Assembly: GCA_017473905.1 (NCBI GenBank) | Contig: JAFUJA010000014.1 | Span: 1 to 64,000, forward strand | DNA length: 64,000 nt | Direction: 5' to 3' | Source of the DNA: Lachnospiraceae bacterium | GTDB taxonomy: Bacteria; Bacillota; Clostridia; Lachnospirales; Lachnospiraceae | Shown: positions 44,424 through 53,075 of the stretch, in pieces | How the letters are laid out: every line of letters starts with the position of its first letter | How positions within the stretch are numbered: the stretch's first letter is position 1 | The notes under the pieces: generated by a model | Databases searched by the model: none | Told to the model about the DNA's origin: nothing | The model's input: only the letters and a program-made list of their open reading frames with translations | Position numbers and translations under genes: made by a program

Positions 44424-45437
44424 ATGGCAAATAATAATACTGCCGTAAAAAAAGGATTCCCCAAAACAGCAGGAATTCTTCTTATCTGGGGGATTGCGAT
44501 TGTGGCGGCAATCATTATTCTGGTGCATCACAATCCTTTGGCAGACCAGACGGAAGAGTGGATTAAAAAAGGCATTGCATGCGGCGTGCTTGGGGTAGGT
44601 GTTATAGCAGGAACCCTTTTATATGACAAAATAGTGGTGCTGCCCGGAGAACTTTGGCAGAACCGTAAGCTTATCTGGAAGCTTGCAAAAAATGATTTTA
44701 AAACCCGTTATGCGGGCTCTACCATGGGGCGTTTGTGGGCCTTTGTACAGCCTGTTGTTACGGTGCTTATGTATTACTTCGTATTCGGTTTGATTTTTCC
44801 TGCCAGGGCACAGCTTGCGGCAAACGGAATCGAGGCTCCTTACGTGGTATGGCTGACAGCGGGTCTGGTACCCTGGTTTTATTTTAATGAAGCACTTGTG
44901 AACGGCACCTCTGCAATGCAGGAATACAATTATCTTGTAAAAAAGGTTGTTTTTAAAATCAGTATCCTGCCCATCATTAAAATCATAGCAGCAACGTTTA
45001 TTCATGTGTTTTTTGCGGCGGTATTGCTGGTGCTTTACTTCTGCTACGGATTCAAGCCGAGTATTTATCTGCTTCAGATTGTGTACTTCAGTTTCTGCAT
45101 GTTTGTGCTTGTGCTTGGATTGAGTTACGCAACCTGTGCCATAGTAGTGTTTTTTAAGGATTTATCCCAGATTATCCAGATTGTTTTACAGATTGGTATG
45201 TGGGCAACCCCGATTCTTTGGGATATTACACAGATTCCGGAAAAATACAGAATATTATTTAAATTAAATCCGGTGTTTTATATTGTAAACGGTTACAGAA
45301 GTGCTTTATTTGAGCAACAGTGGTTCTGGGAGGATTTCTATTCCACCATGTTTTTCTGGATTACAACTGCTCTTTGCTTCGGTATCGGAAGCTTGATTTT
45401 TAAACGTTTAAAGGTACATTTCGCAGATGTATTGTAG
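44424..45437 (+). CDS. wzm: Polysaccharide ABC exporter permease, Wzm/TagG-like
   Basis: 337 residues. The ABC-2 core has six spans and opens with LIWKLAKNDFKTRYAGSTMGRLWAFVQP, the classic Wzm/TagG entry, and contains the ATPILWDITQIPEKYR loop and NPVFYIVNGYR. About 75 residues with two additional spans (about 16-35 and 52-72) precede the core, which is not usual for Wzm. It forms the channel for lipid-linked polysaccharide together with the next gene. AGGAGAG lies before the ATG. Confidence 0.92.
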   Translation: MANNNTAVKKGFPKTAGILLIWGIAIVAAIIILVHHNPLADQTEEWIKKGIACGVLGVGVIAGTLLYDKIVVLPGELWQNRKLIWKLAKNDFKTRYAGSTMGRLWAFVQPVVTVLMYYFVFGLIFPARAQLAANGIEAPYVVWLTAGLVPWFYFNEALVNGTSAMQEYNYLVKKVVFKISILPIIKIIAATFIHVFFAAVLLVLYFCYGFKPSIYLLQIVYFSFCMFVLVLGLSYATCAIVVFFKDLSQIIQIVLQIGMWATPILWDITQIPEKYRILFKLNPVFYIVNGYRSALFEQQWFWEDFYSTMFFWITTALCFGIGSLIFKRLKVHFADVL

Positions 45438-45451
45438 AATGGAGAGTCGCA

Positions 45452-46783
45452 ATGACCAATACAGAGAATAAAAATATGCCGGCAGAAAACGCTCCTGTAG
45501 CGATTTCCGTATCCGGCGTTGATAAAGTATATAAATTATATCCGAAGCCTGTGGACAGGCTTTTAGATGCCATGCATTTAACACCTTGGAAAAAGATTGC
45601 AAAGCATCATGCTCTGCAGGATGTGAATTTTACCATTAATCAGGGTGAAACGGTTGGTATTATCGGTACCAACGGCAGCGGTAAGTCCACTATTCTTAAA
45701 ATTATAACCGGAGTACTTCATCCGACAGCAGGTTCTGTTGAAGTAAACGGACGTATTTCAGCTCTTTTGGAGCTCGGTGCGGGCTTTAACATGGAATACA
45801 CCGGCATTGAGAATATTTATTTAAACGGTACCATGATTGGATTTTCTCAAGAGGAAATTGATGCGAAATTACAGGATATTCTGGATTTTGCCGATATCGG
45901 GGAGTTTGTTCATCAGCCGGTAAAGACCTATTCTTCCGGTATGTTTGTCCGTCTGGCGTTTGCCGTGGCAATCAATATTGAACCGGAAATTCTTATTGTG
46001 GATGAGGCGCTTTCCGTAGGTGATGTGTTCTTCCAGGCCAAATGTTACCGTAAGTTCGACGAATTTAAAAAGATGGGTAAAACCATTCTTTTTGTAAGTC
46101 ATGATTTGAGCAGTATCTCCAGGTATTGTGACAGGGTAATTCTTTTAAACAAGGGTGTGAAGCTGGGAGAAGGCTCTGCAAAGGAAATGATTGATGTTTA
46201 TAAGCAGGTTCTGGTTGACCAGTATGAAGAAGATAAAAAGAACGCCAATCAGGAGAATTCCGGCAAAACATCCGAAGGTGAGTTTTTAAATCCGGAAACT
46301 TTGGAATATGGCAGCCGTAAAGCGGAAATTACGGAGTGTTTCTTCACGGATGCCAAGGGAAAGCGCACCAATGCCATCATAAAAGGAACGGAATTTACCA
46401 TCCATATGAAGGTAAAATTCCACGAAAGAGTGCAGGCGCCCATCTTTGCTTTTACGGTTAAGAATGTAAAAGGTACGGAGATTACCGGCACAAATACCAT
46501 GTTTGAAAAAGCCTTTATGGAAGCTGTAAATGCCGGGGAAGATAAGGAAGTAACCTTCCGTCAGCGTATGAATTTACAGGGCGGGGAATACCTGATTTCC
46601 TTCGGTCTTACAGGCTATGAGGGAGATAATTTTACGGTTTATCACAGATTGTATGATGCCTTGAATTTATCCGTTATTTCCGATAAAGATACGGTTGGAT
46701 TTTATGATATGGAATCAACGGTTAAGGTAAGCAGCGCGAAGGCGGAAAGCGGAAAAATCGTGCAGATGCCGGAGGCAAAATAA
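45452..46783 (+). CDS. wzt: Polysaccharide ABC exporter ATPase with C-terminal carbohydrate-binding domain
   Basis: 443 residues. Walker A GTNGSGKS, signature YSSGM, Walker B ILIVDEALSVGD and switch His in VSHD form the ATPase (about 15-265). Residues about 290-430 form a beta-sandwich (GSRKAEITECFFTDAKGK; TFRQRMNLQGGEYLISFGL) like the Wzt C-terminal domain that recognises the capped end of the O9a/O8 O-antigens. This means export is probably gated by a terminal modification, and the next gene encodes a candidate capping enzyme. It follows wzm by 14 bases. Confidence 0.93.
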   Translation: MTNTENKNMPAENAPVAISVSGVDKVYKLYPKPVDRLLDAMHLTPWKKIAKHHALQDVNFTINQGETVGIIGTNGSGKSTILKIITGVLHPTAGSVEVNGRISALLELGAGFNMEYTGIENIYLNGTMIGFSQEEIDAKLQDILDFADIGEFVHQPVKTYSSGMFVRLAFAVAINIEPEILIVDEALSVGDVFFQAKCYRKFDEFKKMGKTILFVSHDLSSISRYCDRVILLNKGVKLGEGSAKEMIDVYKQVLVDQYEEDKKNANQENSGKTSEGEFLNPETLEYGSRKAEITECFFTDAKGKRTNAIIKGTEFTIHMKVKFHERVQAPIFAFTVKNVKGTEITGTNTMFEKAFMEAVNAGEDKEVTFRQRMNLQGGEYLISFGLTGYEGDNFTVYHRLYDALNLSVISDKDTVGFYDMESTVKVSSAKAESGKIVQMPEAK

Positions 46784-46821
46784 GATAAAAAACTCTTTTG
46801 GAACGACAGGAGTATAAACAG

Positions 46822-48918
46822 ATGGAAAAAATAGGAAATATTATCATTGAAAAGGATTTTTATCCCGGTGAAGATTTATATTCAGACGGTAAAATTGAAG
46901 ATGAACTCTTGGAGCTGGTGCAGAAGCATCCCGAGTCTGAATTTCGTAAAATAATAGAGGAAGAAGGCCGCTGGCCCATCTTTTATCATTTATCGGATAT
47001 CCGTAAAAACATTGTAGACTGGCTTCCCATCAGCGGTAATGACCGTGTTTTGGAAGTTGGTTCCGGCTGCGGTGCCATTACGGGGGCGCTTGCTTCCAAA
47101 GCAAAGGAAGTAACCTGTATTGATTTGTCTTTGAAACGAAGCAGAATCAATGCCCACCGCAATAAAAAATACGACAATGTAACCATCCACGTAGGAAATT
47201 TCAAGGATATCGAAAAGACACTGGACTGCGAATATGATTATATTATGCTCATTGGTGTTTTTGAATACGGCTTCGGCTACATGGGCACGAAAAATCCTTA
47301 TGAGGATTTTATGAAAATCCTTGCCAAACATTTGAAGAAAAACGGCCATATTGTAATTGCCATTGAGAATAAGTTCGGCATGAAGTACTATGCAGGCTGC
47401 AGAGAAGACCATTCCGGAAGATTTTTTGACGGAATCGAGGATTATCCCAATGGTGACGGAAGTGCCCGTACATTCTCCAGAAAACGTCTGGAAGAGATTA
47501 TAACAAGCGCGGGAATTGAAGAATATAAATTCTTTTATCCTTATCCTGATTATAAATTCCCCCATACCATTTATTCGGATGAATATCTGCCGAAAATTGG
47601 GGAGTTGTACCAGAATATCAGAAATTTTGACAGGGACAGACTTCTTCTCTTTGATGAGCAGAGAGCTTTTGATGCAGTAATCAAAGAAGGTATGTTTCCT
47701 CATTATTCCAATTCCTATATGGTGGTTACGGGTCCTGAAATCGAGTCCAGATTTGCCAAGTTTTCTAATGACAGGGATGAAAAATATGCTGTCAGCACGG
47801 TTATAAAAGAGAAAAAGGGCAAAAAATGGGTAGAAAAGAAGGCGGTGACGGAAGCCGCCAATGCCCATGTGGAGGGCATTTTACAGAGCTGGCAGGAGCT
47901 TCAGAACCGTTATTGGGGCACCGGTCTTGAATTTAATGCAGGTAAAATTTCAGAGCCCTATATCGAGAGTGAAATGAAGAAGCCGGAAAGCTGTATCATT
48001 CTGGAGTTTTTGGAAGGTCAAACCTTGGAAGAACGTCTGGATGAATGTCTTGCGGCAAACAATAAAAACGAATTTCTGCGTTTATTTGAGCGGTTTTGTA
48101 CCCTTGCTTGTCATGGGCAGGATTATACGGTTACCGACTATGATTTTATTTTCCAGAATATTATTGTAAACGGAGAACACTGGAGTGTAATCGATTATGA
48201 ATGGACCTTTGACAAAAAGAAGTCCGGTGCATCCCTGATTGCCAGGGCAATTCACTGTTATTGTCATTCCAGAGCAGGCAGAGCGGAAGCCAGAGCCTGG
48301 ATGGAAGAGTACTGCAGGGCAAACCAGCCTCAGGTTGCAGAACTTCTTGCAACTGTTGCAGAAAGCGAGGCGGAATTCCAGAAATTTGTTCAGGGTGACC
48401 ATCTTGCATTGTCAGAACTTCGTCATAAAATCGGTAATCCTGCATTTTCCATGGACTATATCGCAGAAAGAATCGGTGCGGGTACTCCCAAGGTTCAGAT
48501 TTATGAAGATCATGGAGACGGCTTCTCTGAAGATAAGTCATATTTTATTGATGATGTGTGCAGAACCGATAATAAACTGCATTTTAGTGTAAAGTTAAAA
48601 CGTGATTTAATAAATGTTCGTATCGATCCGGCGGATTATCCCTGCTATGTATCCATTGAATCCGTAACCTACGGAGGAGAAGATATTTCCGCAAAAGTAT
48701 TTGCAGCAGGGAAAGGCGGACTCAGAATGCACAATGGTGCAAGAGTAACAAAGGGAAGCTTCTTCTTTGCTACCGGAGACCCTCATTTTATTTGGAAGTT
48801 AAGAGGACTTCTGCCGGAGATGACCGGTGAACTGAAAGTATGCTTGAAGGTTGAGCGGTTGTCCAATGAGGTGGCTGCGGCGGCTTGTGACGCATTGGGA
48901 CTGAAAGGAAAATTATAA
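46822..48918 (+). CDS. Methyltransferase-kinase fusion, WbdD-like candidate chain terminator
   Basis: 698 residues in three parts. Residues about 55-250 form a SAM methyltransferase (VLEVGSGCGAITG at 77-89; CIDLS). Residues about 310-520 resemble an atypical small-molecule kinase: VEKKAVTEAA may hold the ATP Lys, Asp441-x4-Asn446 in YDFIFQNI matches the catalytic loop and Asp458 in VIDYEW the metal Asp. The last 130 residues look like a beta-sandwich. The domain order matches WbdD, which phosphorylates and methylates the non-reducing end. It lies directly behind wzt. Start at 46822 follows AGGAG; the TTG at 46798 does not. Function is inferred from layout. Confidence 0.75.
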   Translation: MEKIGNIIIEKDFYPGEDLYSDGKIEDELLELVQKHPESEFRKIIEEEGRWPIFYHLSDIRKNIVDWLPISGNDRVLEVGSGCGAITGALASKAKEVTCIDLSLKRSRINAHRNKKYDNVTIHVGNFKDIEKTLDCEYDYIMLIGVFEYGFGYMGTKNPYEDFMKILAKHLKKNGHIVIAIENKFGMKYYAGCREDHSGRFFDGIEDYPNGDGSARTFSRKRLEEIITSAGIEEYKFFYPYPDYKFPHTIYSDEYLPKIGELYQNIRNFDRDRLLLFDEQRAFDAVIKEGMFPHYSNSYMVVTGPEIESRFAKFSNDRDEKYAVSTVIKEKKGKKWVEKKAVTEAANAHVEGILQSWQELQNRYWGTGLEFNAGKISEPYIESEMKKPESCIILEFLEGQTLEERLDECLAANNKNEFLRLFERFCTLACHGQDYTVTDYDFIFQNIIVNGEHWSVIDYEWTFDKKKSGASLIARAIHCYCHSRAGRAEARAWMEEYCRANQPQVAELLATVAESEAEFQKFVQGDHLALSELRHKIGNPAFSMDYIAERIGAGTPKVQIYEDHGDGFSEDKSYFIDDVCRTDNKLHFSVKLKRDLINVRIDPADYPCYVSIESVTYGGEDISAKVFAAGKGGLRMHNGARVTKGSFFFATGDPHFIWKLRGLLPEMTGELKVCLKVERLSNEVAAAACDALGLKGKL

Positions 48919-51011
48919 TGATTGGAAAAGGGAAACGTCTGATTCAGAAAACGATGGCCATTCCCTATGAGAATGCATATAAAAGGGAGTTACATCGACA
49001 GGAACACATTTATGACATGTATGTCGAGATACAGGAAGAAGATATGCGCAGGGTATATGAGGCAAAGCCGGAAACCGGTAAGGCGGTTATTTGCAGACTG
49101 CCTGAAATGATGAAATATGCCAAGGGTGCTTCCTGTGACAGTGAAATATTGATTTTCCATCATCCAAATGGGATTTTGAACAATTTGACCGACAAAGTCA
49201 TTGTCGAGTTTTTCGAGAAGAATCCGGATGTTTTGCTTGCATATGCGGATGAAGACGTATGTCTGGCATCAGAGGAGGAGCATATCCGCCTTCAGGAGAA
49301 AAATGCACCTATAGCAAGAAGGTGTTGTCCCTTTTTGAAACCCAAGCCTGCGTTTGAGACATTTGTGTCATTTAACTATATTCAAAATATCTGGGCGGTA
49401 CGTAAAAACGTCTATGATAAAATAACTTCTGACATGGGTGTCAAAAAACAAAAGAAGAAAAAAGGCGATAAATCTTCTGCCGATGCAGCAGTGTTAAGTG
49501 ATTTAAACTGGGAAGAACTTTGCTATGATTTTTTGCTTCGCGCATGGGAAGAACTGGGAGAGGAAAAGATTGCCAGAATCCCCAAGATTTTATTCCATAA
49601 ATTTGAAGAGAAGCCGGAGACCGTGTGTAACGGAAGTGATTTCTCTTATGATGTAATCAAAAATGCAAGTTTTGCCAGAAGAAATGTTTTTGCAAGAATG
49701 TGTCATAAGGACGGTTACTCTTATCCGGTATACGGATTGGAAGGATGCGGGGAGAAAAAAATAAGCATTTTAATTCCTTCAAAGGATAATCCGGAAGTTT
49801 TGAAAACCTGTATTCAGTCAGTCAAAGAGAAGAGTACTTATAAAAAATATGAAATCATTGTTGTGGATAACGGAAGCAACGATGAAAATAAAGCCCGTAT
49901 CGGAGAATTTTGCGAAAAGAATAACGTGGAATACTTATACAGTCCCATGGAATTTAATTTTGCAGCCATGAATAATCTTGCAGCAAAGAAAGCAATGGGT
50001 GAATATCTCCTGCTTTTAAATGACGATATGGAAGTGGTGACGGAAAACTGGCTGGAGATTTTGCTGGGACAGGCAGTCCAGCCCGGCGTGGGTGCAGTCG
50101 GTGCCAAGCTTTTATATCCCGGTAGCAACAAAATCCAGCATGTGGGCATCACCAATGCGGTAGATGGTCCCGTGCATAAGCTTTTGGGACTTGATGACGA
50201 AAAAGTATATCATTACGGAAGAAACAGACTTGTGTATAATACCATGGGTGTTACGGGAGCCTGTCTCATGATAAAAAGAAGTCTTTATAAGGAACTGGGC
50301 GGCTTGAATGAGGAGTTAAAGGTTGCCTATAATGACGTGGATTTGTGTTTCAATCTCCTTGAAAAAGGGTATCGGAATGTAGTGAGAAACGATGTTGTTT
50401 TATATCACCACGAGTCGTTGAGCAGAGGCGCGGACTCACATTCCAAGGAAAAAATGCAGCGTCTGAAAGCAGAGAGAGACAAGCTTTATGCCCTGCATCC
50501 CCAGTTTTACCGCATGGACCCTTACGAAGGCGGCAGTGTAAGCGGTGGTGCGGACTTCGGTATCGCCATGGCGGACCATTATACCAAGAAAAAGAATAAA
50601 AAAGAATATGCCAGGGTAACGGAAAAGGATTATTCTTCTTATCCTACCGGCGTTGCCGTGGTTTTCGACCGGATTGAGAAGGAAAAACATTTACTTTCTG
50701 CCGGAGAAAGCTTTTATGTGCTGGAAGGGTTTGCGGTTGTTGCGGATGTGGACAACTGCCGTTATACCTATGAAATGATACTTCGGGGAAATGGGAAAAC
50801 TTATGTGCTTCCCATGCGTAAAATGCTTCGCTCCAATTTAGAGGACGGCTTCCCGGGAGCGTCAAACCTGCGGCTTGCAGGTTTTAGCGTTAAAATTGAG
50901 AAGGACGAACTTCCTTCCGGAGAATACGAAGTAGGCGTTTTTGCCACGGACCATTGCTCCAGAAGACGTTTGTTCCAGCCTACCGGCGAAGTTTTAACCA
51001 TTAAAAACTGA
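48918..51011 (+). CDS. Family 2 glycosyltransferase with C-terminal beta domain
   Basis: 697 residues. An N-terminal region (about 50-270) looks like a degenerate GT2 domain (LLAYADEDV); the main GT2 domain starts at ISILIPSKDNPE (about 278) with VDNGSND, LLLLNDDMEV as DxD and AYNDVDLCFNLLEKGYRNV, typical of rhamnosyl/galactofuranosyl-type enzymes. A beta-sandwich occupies about 580-697. It overlaps the methyltransferase-kinase gene by one base (TAATG), pointing to coupled expression. Probable role: backbone assembly of the exported polymer. Confidence 0.82.
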   Translation: MIGKGKRLIQKTMAIPYENAYKRELHRQEHIYDMYVEIQEEDMRRVYEAKPETGKAVICRLPEMMKYAKGASCDSEILIFHHPNGILNNLTDKVIVEFFEKNPDVLLAYADEDVCLASEEEHIRLQEKNAPIARRCCPFLKPKPAFETFVSFNYIQNIWAVRKNVYDKITSDMGVKKQKKKKGDKSSADAAVLSDLNWEELCYDFLLRAWEELGEEKIARIPKILFHKFEEKPETVCNGSDFSYDVIKNASFARRNVFARMCHKDGYSYPVYGLEGCGEKKISILIPSKDNPEVLKTCIQSVKEKSTYKKYEIIVVDNGSNDENKARIGEFCEKNNVEYLYSPMEFNFAAMNNLAAKKAMGEYLLLLNDDMEVVTENWLEILLGQAVQPGVGAVGAKLLYPGSNKIQHVGITNAVDGPVHKLLGLDDEKVYHYGRNRLVYNTMGVTGACLMIKRSLYKELGGLNEELKVAYNDVDLCFNLLEKGYRNVVRNDVVLYHHESLSRGADSHSKEKMQRLKAERDKLYALHPQFYRMDPYEGGSVSGGADFGIAMADHYTKKKNKKEYARVTEKDYSSYPTGVAVVFDRIEKEKHLLSAGESFYVLEGFAVVADVDNCRYTYEMILRGNGKTYVLPMRKMLRSNLEDGFPGASNLRLAGFSVKIEKDELPSGEYEVGVFATDHCSRRRLFQPTGEVLTIKN

Positions 51012-51034
51012 TTTTAGATAAAAGGAGAGCATCC

Positions 51035-53002
51035 ATGGGACAGGAAAAGCAGATGGATGAGCTGACCTATTACAAGGAACAGTGTGACAAACTAAAAAGA
51101 GAAAATGTGGAGCTGGCATCGAAGCTTGCTACCTGCGAAGCCCGCAGGGATGAGGTACAGGCAAATCTGGACCGTATAAAAGGAAGCTTTGTATGGAAAG
51201 TTGCAAAACCTTTGCGTATGGTAAGGGTGGCTTTTATCCGTTTGGGATATTACCGTTCTCCAAAACGTATTGCAAAAAAAATCAGAAGCAAGCGTATGGA
51301 AAAGCGGGCTTATAAATTTTTTGGAACCGAGTCTTTCCCCAATGAAGAAACAAGAAAACTCCAGGAGGAAACCAGGTTTTCACGGGAAATTGTATTTTCC
51401 GTACTGGTTCCTTTGTATAATACCCCGGAGAAATTTCTGCGGGATATGATTGATTCTGTGAAAGCCCAGACCTACGGCGGCTGGGAATTATGCCTTGCGG
51501 ACGGGTCCGACGCAGAACATGCTTATGTGGGTGAAATCTGCAGGAAATATGCGGAAGAGGATAAAAGAATCGTATATCGAAAATTGGAAAAAAATGAAGG
51601 TATTTCAGGAAATACCAATGCCTGTTTTGCCATGGCGACAGGGGAATATATCGGTCTTTTCGACCATGACGATATTCTGCATCCCTGCGCTTTTTATGAG
51701 TATCGCAAGGTGATTGAAGAGCAGGATGCGGATTACGTGTATTGCGATGAGGCAACTTTTACGGGAAATAACATCAACAAGATGATTACCCTGCATTTTA
51801 AACCGGATTATGCACTGGATACGCTTCGTGCCAATAATTATATCTGTCACTTCAGTCTTTTTAAAAGAAGTCTGCTTCAGGAAACGGCGTTGTTCCGTAC
51901 GGAGTATGACGGAAGTCAGGATCATGATATGATTCTCCGTCTGACGAGTCTTGCAAAGAATGTGGTACATGTGCCGAAAATTCTTTATTACTGGCGCGCT
52001 CATGCAGGCAGCGTGGCAAGTGATATCGGAGCAAAGCTTTATGCTATTGATGCGGCAAAAAGAGCGGTTGCGGATCACCTTCGCCACTATGAAATCTATA
52101 ATTCCCTGATTACAAGTACGAGAGCTTTTGAGACGATTTTCCGGATTCAGTACGAGCTGACTACGGAGGGAAAGGTTTCCATTCTGATACCCAATAAAGA
52201 TAAAGCGGATATGCTGAAAAAGTGCATTGAAGCCATTGAAAGCCGGAATACGTACGAGAATTATGAGATTTTAATTCTGGAGAATAACAGTACCGAGCAG
52301 GCGACTTTTGATTATTATAAAACCCTTGAAGCCAATCCCAAGGTGCGGATTCTGAAATACGAAGGGGAATTTAATTATTCCAAAATCAACAATTTCGGTG
52401 CGTCACAGGCTGATGGTGAATTCCTTTTGCTTTTAAACAACGACGTGGAAATTAAAAATGCGGATTTCATCAAAGAACTGCTGATGTATGCCCAGCGTGA
52501 AGACGTGGGGGCGGCGGGAGCCAAGCTTTTATACCCCAATGATACCATTCAGCATGCGGGAATCGTACTGGGACTGGGTGCCCACAGAACCGCAGGTCAC
52601 ATCCATTACGGGGAAGAAAATGCCCACATCGGCTACATGGGAAGACTTTGTTATGCACAGAATGTGTCCGCGGTAACCGGTGCAGCCCTTATGGTAAAAA
52701 GAAGAGATTATCTTGCCGTAAACGGTCTTGATGAGGATTTTGCCGTGGCATTAAATGACGTGGATTTCTGCTTGAAACTTAGGGAAAGAGGGCTCCTTAA
52801 CGTGTTTACTCCTTTTGCGGAAGGGATTCATTACGAATCCGTATCCAGAGGAAAGGATACCGCCGGAGAAAATGCGGCACGTTACGATAAGGAATGCGAA
52901 TTGTTCCGGAATAAATGGAAAGAAGTTCTGGAGCAGGGGGACCCTTACTATAACCCGAATTTCACTTTGGACAGAAGTGATTATTCCTTGAATATTTCTT
53001 AG
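51035..53002 (+). CDS. Two-domain family 2 glycosyltransferase with N-terminal coiled coil
   Basis: 655 residues. Residues about 5-50 form a heptad-rich coiled coil (LTYYKEQCDKLKREN), followed by the SFVWKVAKPLRMVR motif seen in many wall-polymer transferases. GT2 domain one spans about 115-340 (FSVLVPLYN; LFDHDDIL), domain two about 370-620 (VSILIPNKDK; LLLLNNDVEI; ALNDVDFCLKLRERG). Dual GT2 proteins of this type often add alternating linkages in one polymer. AAAGGAG precedes the ATG; promoter hexamers for the next gene overlap its stop codon. Confidence 0.85.
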   Translation: MGQEKQMDELTYYKEQCDKLKRENVELASKLATCEARRDEVQANLDRIKGSFVWKVAKPLRMVRVAFIRLGYYRSPKRIAKKIRSKRMEKRAYKFFGTESFPNEETRKLQEETRFSREIVFSVLVPLYNTPEKFLRDMIDSVKAQTYGGWELCLADGSDAEHAYVGEICRKYAEEDKRIVYRKLEKNEGISGNTNACFAMATGEYIGLFDHDDILHPCAFYEYRKVIEEQDADYVYCDEATFTGNNINKMITLHFKPDYALDTLRANNYICHFSLFKRSLLQETALFRTEYDGSQDHDMILRLTSLAKNVVHVPKILYYWRAHAGSVASDIGAKLYAIDAAKRAVADHLRHYEIYNSLITSTRAFETIFRIQYELTTEGKVSILIPNKDKADMLKKCIEAIESRNTYENYEILILENNSTEQATFDYYKTLEANPKVRILKYEGEFNYSKINNFGASQADGEFLLLLNNDVEIKNADFIKELLMYAQREDVGAAGAKLLYPNDTIQHAGIVLGLGAHRTAGHIHYGEENAHIGYMGRLCYAQNVSAVTGAALMVKRRDYLAVNGLDEDFAVALNDVDFCLKLRERGLLNVFTPFAEGIHYESVSRGKDTAGENAARYDKECELFRNKWKEVLEQGDPYYNPNFTLDRSDYSLNIS

Positions 53003-53016
53003 TTTTAGTGTAAAAT
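52988..53016 (+). promoter_or_regulatory. Promoter TTGAAT-17-TAAAAT ahead of the phosphomutase
   Basis: TTGAAT (52988-52993) and TAAAAT (53011-53016) are 17 bases apart; an alternative TATAAT lies at 53021-53026 with a weak TTAGTT -35. A 6-bp hairpin ACGGGG/CCCCGT (53041-53057) follows in the leader. Confidence 0.5.
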
Positions 53017-53075
53017 TTTATATAATATGGGAAAAATAAAACGGGGGATTTCCCCGTGTATATGGGAGGCAGACT

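Noticed and set aside
53041..53057. ACGGGG/CCCCGT hairpin as a terminator
   Set aside because: No T-tract follows and it lies downstream of a promoter and just before the pgcA ribosome binding site, so a leader element is more likely.
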